Source: Candidatus Eiseniibacteriota bacterium (lineage in GTDB: Bacteria; Joyebacterota; Joyebacteria; Joyebacterales; Joyebacteraceae). Taken from it: DNA of 9,188 nt. Every line of letters starts with the position of its first letter. The stretch's first letter is position 1. The translations under genes and the position numbers were made by a program. The DNA lies in NCBI GenBank assembly GCA_030610515.1, contig JAUWRQ010000015.1, positions 1-9,188 of the forward strand. The letters are read 5' to 3'. Shown here in pieces: positions 1 through 6,111 of the stretch. The notes under the pieces are model-generated. The model was not told the DNA's origin, did no database searches, and saw only the letters and a program-made list of their open reading frames with translations.

Positions 1-114
1 CAGGCCGGCGACGAGAATGCCGGAGAGCGGCGGCGCGGGAGAACGGGCGAAATACGCCTCCTGGTCACCCAGATTCTGGAAGAGGACGATGATCTGGAGC
101 TTGGGCGTGCTCAT
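1..114 (-). CDS. N-terminal fragment, possible B12-binding radical SAM protein (cut by window edge)
   Basis: Only the first 38 codons are present; the gene runs off the left edge. The ATG at 114-112 overlaps the TGA of the upstream SDR gene (113-111) as ATGA, the classic arrangement for translational coupling, so this is probably the next gene of the same operon. The visible peptide begins MSTPKLQIIVLFQNLG, a hydrophobic beta-strand start. It then has an APPLSGILVAGL segment at about residues 27-38, which resembles the PPLG-x-x-x-L-A-x-L motif early in the cobalamin-binding domain of B12-dependent radical SAM enzymes. No cobalamin-binding His or CxxxCxxC cluster can be seen because they would lie outside the window. 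The reading frame and coupling are clear; the family assignment rests on one short motif and is tentative. Confidence 0.5.
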   Translation of the reverse strand, partial: MSTPKLQIIVLFQNLGDQEAYFARSPAPPLSGILVAGL

Positions 115-959
115 GATTCCGATCCTCCCTCTTCGTCGCCACGTTCGCCCGCCGGCTCGTCGGGACATCGCAGCTCGCGCGCGATCTTCCTCATGGCTCT
201 CTCCACGACGGGCGGGGCGAGCCCCCGCAGCACCGAGAGAGCGCGGCCGCGCATCGTGAGGAAGAGGTCCCCGGAGCCGACCTCGATCGCCCTCACGATC
301 CTTTGGGCCACGATGTCGGCGGGAGCGTAGGTGCCGGGTGGTCTTCTGGCGCCTCCCACACGCTTCTCCACGTCGAAGATCTCGCTGTCGGTGTACCCCG
401 GATAAACGAGCATGACGCGCACCCCCGAATCGGCAAGCTCGGCGCGAATGCTCTCGCTGACGGCGAGGAGCGCGGACTTGCTCGCGCAGTACGCGGACAG
501 GTAGGGGACGCCGTGCAGCGCGGCGACGGACAGTACGTTGACGATGAGCCCCTCCCCGCGCCTCACCATGAACGGGAGGACCTCGCGCATGCAGGCGAGC
601 GCGCCGTAGAAGTTGACCTCCATGACGTCACGGTAGTCGTCGACCGACGTGCGCGCCTCCTCGCCGAAGGCGCTGACACCGGCGTTGTTGATGAGGACGT
701 CGACATCGCCGAGCCGCTCGACGGCGCCCCCCACGAGCGAGGAGACCGCCGTGCCGTCGGTCACGTCGCACGCGACAGCGACGGGCGGAGGCGAATCCGG
801 GTATCTTTCCGCAGCTTCGCGCGCGACCTCCGCGAGTCTCTCACCTCTCCTTGCAGCAATGGTGAGGACCGCTCCCCGCTTCACGAGCGGAGAAACCAGC
901 GCGCGTCCGATCCCGGACGACGCGCCAGTTAGGATGATGCTCTTACCTTCAATGCGCAT
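111..959 (-). CDS. Short-chain dehydrogenase/reductase (classical SDR)
   Basis: This 282-aa NAD(P)H-dependent oxidoreductase has every classical SDR landmark. The cofactor-binding TGASSGIG is at residues 11-18, an acidic CDVTD at 64-68, and NNAG at 91-94. The catalytic triad is Ser144 (NVLSVAA), Tyr157 and Lys161 (YCASK), followed by YPGYTDSEIF at about 186-195. Arg37-Arg38 after the second strand suggests NADPH preference (inference). The C-terminal tail beyond residue 265 is rich in Glu, Asp and Gly and probably disordered. The family reduces keto groups on many substrates. The sequence resembles DHRS7/3-ketosphinganine-reductase-type SDRs, and in this neighbourhood reduction of a 3-keto long-chain base is a reasonable guess. 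The ATG start lies 11 nt inside the end of the acyl-CoA synthetase gene, and the stop overlaps the next gene, so it should be co-translated with both. SDR family is certain; substrate is unknown. Confidence 0.93.
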   Translation of the reverse strand: MRIEGKSIILTGASSGIGRALVSPLVKRGAVLTIAARRGERLAEVAREAAERYPDSPPPVAVACDVTDGTAVSSLVGGAVERLGDVDVLINNAGVSAFGEEARTSVDDYRDVMEVNFYGALACMREVLPFMVRRGEGLIVNVLSVAALHGVPYLSAYCASKSALLAVSESIRAELADSGVRVMLVYPGYTDSEIFDVEKRVGGARRPPGTYAPADIVAQRIVRAIEVGSGDLFLTMRGRALSVLRGLAPPVVERAMRKIARELRCPDEPAGERGDEEGGSES

Positions 960-2886
960 GTCTGCCGGCCAAGTCCTCGTACAGCGAGTCGATTCGGTCC
1001 GTGTACGCTTCGGCGATGACTCTCCGCCGGAGCTTGAGCGTCTGTGTCAGCATGCCGTTCTCGGGAGTGAACGGCTCGGCCGCCACGATGAACCCCGTTA
1101 TGCGCTCGTACGAAGCGCCGTCCGCGTTCAGCCGCTTGACCTCGTCCTCCAGGAGTTCCCTCACCGCGTAGTGCGTGAGGAGCGCTTCGTAGGAATCGGC
1201 GGAGACGTTCCGCTCGGCCGCTGACCTCTCCACCTCGGCCTTGGCCGGCACGAGCAGTGCCACCAGGCTCTTCCTGTTGTCGCCGAACACCACGGCCTGC
1301 GCGATGTATCTGCTCCTCGCGAGGCGTTCCTCTATCGGGACTGGAGCCACGTTCTTGCCGTAGGACGTCACGATGATGTCCTTGATCCTGCCCGTGACGA
1401 CGAGATTGCCCTCCTCATCGAACTCCCCCAGATCGCCCGTGTGAAGCCAGCCGTCGTCGCCGAGAACGGCCGCCGTTGCCTCCTTCTTGCCGAGGTATTC
1501 CTTCTTGACGTTGGGCCCGCGCACCAGTATCTCGCCGTCGTCGGAGATGACGACCTCGATGCCCCGCAGGGGCTTGCCCACGGTGCCGAGGCGATGGCGC
1601 CCTACGGATCCGCTGGCGATGACGGGCGATGCCTCGGTCATACCGTAGCCCTCGACGACCCCGAATCCCATCACATGAAGGATCTTCCCGATGCGCCTGT
1701 CGAGCGGCGCCCCACCGGACACGATGATACGAAGTCTGCCGCCGCCGATCTTCCTGAACTGAGAGGCAATGAGCGCGTCGTACATCCGGCAGCGGAACCG
1801 GAGCCACGGCGATACGAGCTTGCCCTGATACCGGCGGTTCGCGCGCTCATTCAGAAGCGTGAAGGCCCGATGGACGAGCCCACGCTTGTACCATGCGCCG
1901 CCTTCGACCTTCGTGAGCGCCGCCTCGTACGCGCGCTCGAGCACGCGCGGCACGGCGAGGAGCACCGTCGGCCTGACCGCGGCCACATCCTGCACCATCG
2001 TCGTCAGCGCCTCCGCGTAGGCGACCGTCCCGCCCGAGGACAGAAAGACGTAGTGTCCACACGTCCTCTCGAACATGTGGGCAAGGGGAAGGTACGACAC
2101 CGTCGAGTCCTCGGGACCGATCTCGTAGCGCTCGATGAGCCCGCGTACGTTCGAGACGATGTTGCCATGAGTCAGCACGACTCCCTTAGGTTCGCCCGTC
2201 GTACCCGACGTGTAAACGATGGTGGCCACGTCGTCGGGACCGACATCGTCCTCGAGCGCGCCGCGGGGCGCCCCCTCTCTCCCCTGCTCCGCGCGCATTC
2301 CCTCCGCGGCCCGCTCACGGTCGTGCTCCGCGCGCGCTCCCTCCGCAGCCGGCTCACGGTCGTGCTCCGCGCGCGCTCCCTCCGCAGCCGGCTCACGGTC
2401 GTGCTCCGCTCGTCTCTCTCCAACGACGTGCTCATCGCCGCTCGCTCGCGGAAAGCGTATGCCCCAGTCGTCGAGAAGGATGATCTCCTCGAGGTCCGGA
2501 ATCTCGCTCCTTATGCCTTCGACCGCCGCCAGGAGCTTCGAGTGTCCGACCATGAGCATCCGCATCCGCGAGTCATTCACGATGTACTTGAGCTGGTCGA
2601 CGGGTAAAGTCGGATAGACGGGCACAACGATCCCGCCGAGCGAAAGGATGGCCAGGTCCGCGACCACCCACTGCGGGCGGTTCGGACTGGCGATACCCAC
2701 GACGTCGCCCTTTCTGATCCCGAAGGCGCGGAGGCGTTCCGCGCCGGCACGGACGGCCGCGGAGAGCGACGCGTAGGTAACGCTCTCGAACTCGCCGTCG
2801 CGCTTGTACATGAGTGCCGTGTTCTCGGGGTGGGCGGCGGCCGCAGCCAGCACGGAAGCGTGAATCGTTCTGGGCTCAGTGCTCAA
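949..2886 (-). CDS. Long-chain acyl-CoA synthetase (AMP-forming, ANL superfamily)
   Basis: This 645-aa enzyme activates a fatty acid with ATP to acyl-AMP and transfers it to CoA (or possibly an acyl carrier protein). Visible motifs are the P-loop YTSGTTGEPKG (225-235), EGYGMTEAS (412-420), GWLHTGDLGEFD (479-490), the hinge region GRIKDIIVTSYGKNVAP (499-515), and the C-terminal catalytic lysine in LTQTLKLRR (Lys618). The long insert between 320 and 385 fits the FadD15/FACL-type long-chain branch. The predicted start is TTG (2886-2884), supported by AAGGGAG seven bases upstream; no ATG occurs before codon 26. It overlaps the ThiL-like gene by 11 nt and the SDR gene by 11 nt. Residues about 156-210, just before the P-loop, are a charged tandem repeat with a 13-aa period that is not typical of the family. 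Family and reaction type are secure; substrate chain length is not. Confidence 0.93.
   Translation of the reverse strand: MSTEPRTIHASVLAAAAAHPENTALMYKRDGEFESVTYASLSAAVRAGAERLRAFGIRKGDVVGIASPNRPQWVVADLAILSLGGIVVPVYPTLPVDQLKYIVNDSRMRMLMVGHSKLLAAVEGIRSEIPDLEEIILLDDWGIRFPRASGDEHVVGERRAEHDREPAAEGARAEHDREPAAEGARAEHDRERAAEGMRAEQGREGAPRGALEDDVGPDDVATIVYTSGTTGEPKGVVLTHGNIVSNVRGLIERYEIGPEDSTVSYLPLAHMFERTCGHYVFLSSGGTVAYAEALTTMVQDVAAVRPTVLLAVPRVLERAYEAALTKVEGGAWYKRGLVHRAFTLLNERANRRYQGKLVSPWLRFRCRMYDALIASQFRKIGGGRLRIIVSGGAPLDRRIGKILHVMGFGVVEGYGMTEASPVIASGSVGRHRLGTVGKPLRGIEVVISDDGEILVRGPNVKKEYLGKKEATAAVLGDDGWLHTGDLGEFDEEGNLVVTGRIKDIIVTSYGKNVAPVPIEERLARSRYIAQAVVFGDNRKSLVALLVPAKAEVERSAAERNVSADSYEALLTHYAVRELLEDEVKRLNADGASYERITGFIVAAEPFTPENGMLTQTLKLRRRVIAEAYTDRIDSLYEDLAGRHAH
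2274..2429. repeat. 39-bp tandem repeat inside the acyl-CoA synthetase gene
   Basis: Period is 39 bp (13 codons), so the frame is kept. Units start at 2274, 2313, 2352 and 2391. The 2313 and 2352 units are identical over all 39 bases, and identity continues 19 bases into the 2391 unit, giving a perfect run 2313-2409. The 2274 unit matches mainly over its last 28 bases with about four differences, and the 2391 unit decays after 2409. The encoded repeat is about AEHDREPAAEGAR, in an acidic/basic, alanine-rich linker directly before the P-loop domain. Perfect adjacent copies point to recent slippage or unequal recombination. Confidence 0.92.
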
Positions 2887-3946
2887 GGCCCCACTCCCTT
2901 CCGAGACTCCGCAGCTTCGTCACGTAGCGCGTGAGGTCTCCGTCCATCGTCTCGAGCAGGTTCCGCACGGAAGCCATGTCGATGTCGCTTCGCTCGCCGG
3001 TCGGGAGCGCGAGCGTGATGGCCGGGCGCTCCTGGACCTTGCCGATACGGACCGGCGGGGACTGCGCGCTACCGAGCGTGCCGAGACAGCGCTCGAGTTC
3101 GCCAAGGCGTGCCTCGGGCATGGCGAACGCGAGTTCGAATTCGCCGTGCGGCCCGCCGAGCATCATCCAGTGGGGTGTACCCGTCGCGCCGCACAGCTCG
3201 ACGACATCCGGCGCGAGCATACTCTCCCAGTCGCAATCAACCTCGAAGCCAAGACCATTCAGACGCATGAGCTGGTCGAGCGTTGCCAGGACGCCGTCGC
3301 TCGTGTCCATGCACGCGTGCGCCAGGCCCCGAAGTGCCCGTCCGAACGTCAGCCTTGCGGTGGGGCGGTAGCGCTCCTCCGGAAAGAGGCGGTCGGGCAC
3401 GCGGCCGAGTCTGGCGAGACCCAGTGCGTTCCCGCCGCCTGCCCGGCCGCTCAGGTAGACGGCGTCGCCCGGCTCAACGCCGCGCCGTGTGAGCACCGAG
3501 TCGCGCGGTACGGTTCCGATGGCGCAGCCGGTGAAGGCCGCCGTAGCGGCCTGGTTCGAGTCGCCGCCCAGGACGTGGACATCGAGCGAGCGGCAGGCCT
3601 CCTCGACGCCGAGCGCCGCCCGCGCCACGAAGCCGGCGTCGCCCTCGGGAGGGACGGACACCGAAAGGAGAAGCCCGAGAGCGTCGGCCCCGATGGCGGC
3701 AAGGTCGGAGAGCGACGCCATCGCGACCACCCAGCCCATCGTATACGGGTCCTGGTAGATCCCCTCGAGTATTTCCTCGGAGACGGTGTCGATCGTAGCG
3801 GCCAGGAGCAGGTCGGGACTGCCGGGCATCTCCACGAGCTCGGCGTCGGACTCGTGCGGCGCGTTCACCTGGCGCGGGCTCCGGCTGAAGGCCCTCACCC
3901 AGGCGTCTATGGAAACGTTCTCGAGGATGTCGTCCATGTGGCTCAT
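2876..3946 (-). CDS. ThiL-like protein (thiamine-monophosphate kinase/PurM-fold family), divergent
   Basis: This 356-aa cytosolic protein has the AIR-synthase/ThiL two-domain layout. An N-terminal dimerisation part contains ATID (50-53) and SDLAAIGA (80-87), followed by GGDS (127-130), MDTSDGVL (213-220) and GGPHGEFEL (264-272). In ThiL these correspond to the TTD, SDLAAMGA, GGDT, DISDGL and GGEDYEL motifs that bind Mg-ATP and thiamine phosphate. Two deviations stand out: the usual GDDAA pair is ESDAE (32-36), and GGEDYEL has become GGPHGEFEL. About 30 extra residues follow the usual end. ThiL phosphorylates thiamine monophosphate, but no thiamine gene is nearby and the gene sits among lipid enzymes, so a different substrate is possible. 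The ATG has a strong AAAGGGAG six bases upstream (3953-3960). The 3' end overlaps the acyl-CoA synthetase by 11 nt. Family likely; true ThiL activity uncertain. Confidence 0.75.
   Translation of the reverse strand: MSHMDDILENVSIDAWVRAFSRSPRQVNAPHESDAELVEMPGSPDLLLAATIDTVSEEILEGIYQDPYTMGWVVAMASLSDLAAIGADALGLLLSVSVPPEGDAGFVARAALGVEEACRSLDVHVLGGDSNQAATAAFTGCAIGTVPRDSVLTRRGVEPGDAVYLSGRAGGGNALGLARLGRVPDRLFPEERYRPTARLTFGRALRGLAHACMDTSDGVLATLDQLMRLNGLGFEVDCDWESMLAPDVVELCGATGTPHWMMLGGPHGEFELAFAMPEARLGELERCLGTLGSAQSPPVRIGKVQERPAITLALPTGERSDIDMASVRNLLETMDGDLTRYVTKLRSLGREWGLEH
2894..2900 (-). promoter_or_regulatory. Ribosome binding site deciding the TTG start of the acyl-CoA synthetase
   Basis: On the minus strand AAGGGAG lies seven bases upstream of TTG (2886-2884). 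It sits inside the last codons of the ThiL-like gene, so the synthetase can be initiated by re-starting ribosomes. The same AAGGGAG core precedes the ThiL-like gene (3953-3959), which suggests it is this organism's usual Shine-Dalgarno sequence and supports the rare TTG start. Confidence 0.6.
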
Positions 3947-3994
3947 TGCCTGCTCCCTTTGCCCTCGTCGTGCCGCGCCGCCCGAGACAGGACT

Positions 3995-4062
3995 CAGCGC
4001 CCCGCGGCCACCCGCCGATCAGCGCGCGGCCGCCCGCCGATCAGCGCCCCGCGGCCGCCCGC
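3995..4062. repeat. Three imperfect GC-rich direct repeats in the lipid-kinase/ThiL-like spacer
   Basis: The 132-nt spacer 3947-4078 is the longest gap inside the operon. It contains three tandem copies beginning CAGCGC and running into CGGCC(A/G)CCCGC, at 3995-4019 (25 nt), 4020-4041 (22 nt, lacking three bases) and 4042-4062 (21 nt). The first two end in CGAT. No coding continuation is seen in the minus-strand frames, and there is no T-run for a terminator. The copies contain CCGCGG/CGGCCG palindromes and could fold, but no function can be assigned. Confidence 0.75.
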
Positions 4063-4078
4063 AGCCTCACTTCACCGG

Positions 4079-5002
4079 TCAGACGCAGCACCTGAGAGCG
4101 TGCGGCGCCACCTCGAACTCCACGCTCCGCACCTTGGCCACCTCACCGTCGGTCTCGAGCGCGAACGCATTCTCCGACTCCACGCTCACGCGGGCGGCGG
4201 TCCACGATCTTGTCTTCGGCCGCCCGCTGAACCTCCGCCGTCTGAGCGCGGCCAGTGTCGCGAGCGCCTGGAAACGCGTCAGCCGCTCGCAGAGATTGAC
4301 CCCCAAGCGTCCATCGTCCGGTTCAACGGGCGTATCGTAGCAGAAGGTCCCGGCGAAGTGCGGGTTCTTGATGACACCGAGGTTGGAAACGGAGAAGGTC
4401 CCTTCGTCACTCCCGTCGATCCGCAGCCGGCACGGGATGTCACGGAACGTGACCAGTGTCTCGATCACAGAGGCTACGATCGCGGCATCCATCGAGAGGC
4501 GTCTCGCGCCCCTCACGAAGCCCGATGGTTCATTGAAGCTCGCGTTGGCCTCCGCAGTGATGCCGAGGCTCGCATTCATGACAGCGAACCGTAGTCCTCT
4601 CTCACCTCCGGCATCCTCGAACTCGATCCGGATGACGTCCTGCGCCCTCGCATTCCGGAAGTCGATCCGGACCGGCACTCCACCCACCCGCTCGCCGGGT
4701 GATGTCCTCTTGTGGAAGTCGTTGCTCGACCCCAACCCGACGGCACCCATCACGGCGTCCCCCCCCGCGTCGGCGCGGAGCAGCGCGTTCGCCACCGAGT
4801 TCACCGTGCCGTCGCCTCCGGCCGCGATGAACGCGCGCTCCCCGTCCTCGAGCGCGGCGCCGATCGACTCGACCACGCCCCCGGGTGACGCCACATCGAC
4901 CGTGGCAAAATCGCCCAGGCGCGACTCTATCCCGGGTCTTACCCGGCGCCAGAGGTCGCCGGCGCGCCCGTAGCTGGCACGGCTGTTGAGAAGCACGAGC
5001 AT
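4079..5002 (-). CDS. Diacylglycerol/sphingosine-kinase-family lipid kinase
   Basis: This 307-aa protein belongs to the DAGK catalytic (YegS/DgkB/BmrU) family, which transfers phosphate from ATP to a lipid hydroxyl at the inner membrane face. Visible features are an N-terminal NSRASYGRA (6-14, the usual NP.sG..G strand-loop), the nucleotide-binding GGDGTVNSVANAL (62-74), GSSNDF (91-96, normally GTANDF), and a C-terminal TDGE (284-287) matching the family's DGE. Length is normal for the family (about 290-310). There is no signal peptide or membrane span, as expected for a peripheral enzyme. The ATG at 5002 is preceded by GTGAGG (5013-5018). It lies 78 nt after the UbiA gene, same strand. Next to a serine-palmitoyltransferase-like gene, a sphingoid base or ceramide is a plausible acceptor, but diacylglycerol or another lipid alcohol cannot be excluded. 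Family secure; substrate inferred. Confidence 0.9.
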   Translation of the reverse strand: MLVLLNSRASYGRAGDLWRRVRPGIESRLGDFATVDVASPGGVVESIGAALEDGERAFIAAGGDGTVNSVANALLRADAGGDAVMGAVGLGSSNDFHKRTSPGERVGGVPVRIDFRNARAQDVIRIEFEDAGGERGLRFAVMNASLGITAEANASFNEPSGFVRGARRLSMDAAIVASVIETLVTFRDIPCRLRIDGSDEGTFSVSNLGVIKNPHFAGTFCYDTPVEPDDGRLGVNLCERLTRFQALATLAALRRRRFSGRPKTRSWTAARVSVESENAFALETDGEVAKVRSVEFEVAPHALRCCV

Positions 5003-5019
5003 GTCGCCCAGACCTCACG

Positions 5020-5036
5020 GGTGGTCGCAGACCACC
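5020..5036. other. Short hairpin just upstream of the lipid-kinase ribosome binding site
   Basis: Perfect 7-bp arms GGTGGTC / GACCACC separated by three bases lie in the 78-nt spacer between the UbiA stop and the lipid kinase start, immediately before the minus-strand GTGAGG ribosome binding site. There is no T-run, so it is not a convincing terminator. It could be an RNA-processing or translation-modulating stem, or chance in GC-rich DNA. Confidence 0.3.
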
Positions 5037-5080
5037 GGTTTCTCCGGACGGGACCGGAGTTCCGGATGCACTCCCGCGGC

Positions 5081-6058
5081 TCAGACCTGTCCCTCCTCGG
5101 GCCTGAGCCTCAACGTCAGTTCGAAGAGCGCGCCGAAGAGAAGCAGTGCGATCAACCACGAAGCCTGGTTCGCGACCGCCATGGCCATGCAGTACAGGAT
5201 GAGAGCGCGAACACCGTACGCTATCGGGCCGCCTACCGCCTTCTCGTCGCTCGAACGATGCACGGCGATCTGCGCGTATACGTGCATCCCGAAACCAGCG
5301 GCAAGAAGAACGAAGCTCCACACGCCCGCGCCCACGCGGGCGACGACGAAGAGCGAGAGCCCGGCCGCGAGCGCCGCGGTAACGTCACCGTAGACGGCGG
5401 CCGGCTGCCATCCGAACACGACGGGGAACGTTCTGTAACCCGTTTGCCGGTCTGCCGAAATGTCCTTGAAGTAGCCCATGACAACGAAGTTCGCGTAGCC
5501 GAAGAAGACGGCGAGGACCGCTGCCAGGAACACGCGCGAGTCCGCGACCATGAAGCGGCCCAGCGATGCAAGCGACCGCTCCCCCCCTGCCAACCACCCC
5601 ATCATAGGAAGGACCGCGACAATCCACGCGTTCCACGGAGGGCCGCCCCACCAGGTCCGCTTGAGGCGTGTGTAGGTGAGAAGCCCGAGGACGGCGGCGA
5701 CACCGAGGGTCAGGATCCACGGATTCAGGTAGCAGAGCGCCGCGACGACGAGGGTGAGACCGATCAGGCTCACGGTCAGAACCTGCGCCCTCGTCACCTC
5801 GCCGCGGATGAGAGGGCGGTACGGTGCGGAGATCGAGTCGGTGTCGGTCTGGAAGCAGTCGGTCAGCGCCTGCCCGAACCCGTACGAGAGGAAGAGCGCA
5901 ACGAACCCCACGGCGACCCGGCTCAGTGGCATCCCATGCACGAACGAGAGCCCCACGACCCCCGCCGCACCAGACACGAAGAGGAGATAGGGCCTCATCG
6001 TAACGACGTACGCTCTCGCGAATCCCGGGGTCCACCAGGCGTGGCTCGACCGTGACAT
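5081..6058 (-). CDS. UbiA-family membrane prenyltransferase
   Basis: This 325-aa integral membrane protein has about eight to nine hydrophobic helices (for example near 25-42, 46-64, 92-110, 113-130, 142-158, 176-196). UbiA enzymes move a prenyl chain from a prenyl diphosphate to an aromatic or lipid acceptor, using two Asp-rich loops. Loop one here is TDCFQTDTD (66-74) followed by SAPYRPL (77-83), which matches the family's NDxxDxxxD...PxRP pattern but with Asn66 replaced by Thr and the middle Asp by Gln70. Loop two is KDISADRQTGYRTFP (198-212), keeping DxxxD (Asp199, Asp203). The PYRPL and DRxxGxxxxP context is reminiscent of the chlorophyll-synthase-like branch. The ATG at 6058 was chosen over longer in-frame starts because it overlaps a TGA (6060-6058) in the frame of the oxoamine synthase. 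Acceptor and prenyl length are unknown. Confidence 0.87.
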   Translation of the reverse strand: MSRSSHAWWTPGFARAYVVTMRPYLLFVSGAAGVVGLSFVHGMPLSRVAVGFVALFLSYGFGQALTDCFQTDTDSISAPYRPLIRGEVTRAQVLTVSLIGLTLVVAALCYLNPWILTLGVAAVLGLLTYTRLKRTWWGGPPWNAWIVAVLPMMGWLAGGERSLASLGRFMVADSRVFLAAVLAVFFGYANFVVMGYFKDISADRQTGYRTFPVVFGWQPAAVYGDVTAALAAGLSLFVVARVGAGVWSFVLLAAGFGMHVYAQIAVHRSSDEKAVGGPIAYGVRALILYCMAMAVANQASWLIALLLFGALFELTLRLRPEEGQV

Positions 6059-6111
6059 CAGATCACCCCCAGCTTCCGACCAACGCTTCCGAATCTCGAC
6101 AGTGCCTGCTA
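6058..6111 (-). other. In-frame amber codon and conserved read-through tail of the oxoamine synthase
   Basis: The oxoamine synthase frame stops at TAG (6111-6109). Continuing in the same frame gives 16 sense codons, QALSRFGSVGRKLGVI, then TGA (6060-6058) sharing one base with the UbiA ATG (6058-6056). From memory, bacterial serine palmitoyltransferases end with a closely similar helix (pattern SDEQ-x-x-QILxxFxxxGRxxGVI). With the TAG read as one residue the protein would be 396 aa, the normal family length. The tail therefore looks like genuine former or current coding sequence, interrupted by one base change from GAG or CAG. Confidence 0.75.

Noticed and set aside
2274..2429. CRISPR-like array
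   Set aside because: Units are directly adjacent without unique spacers and keep a coding frame of 13 codons inside an acyl-CoA synthetase.
2876..3946. Thiamine biosynthesis operon
   Set aside because: Only the ThiL-like gene suggests it; no other thi gene or TPP riboswitch was seen, and the neighbours are lipid enzymes.
2879..4594. Long plus-strand open frame of 571 codons
   Set aside because: It lies antisense to the ThiL-like and lipid kinase genes, which have clear family motifs. Its Arg/His/Pro-rich product has no recognisable domain and is expected from strong G/C third-position bias.
6109..6111. Genome-wide reassignment of TAG to an amino acid
   Set aside because: The alkaline phosphatase also ends at TAG after a normal-looking C-terminus, and no suppressor tRNA is visible in the window; a local mutation, read-through or sequence error is simpler.
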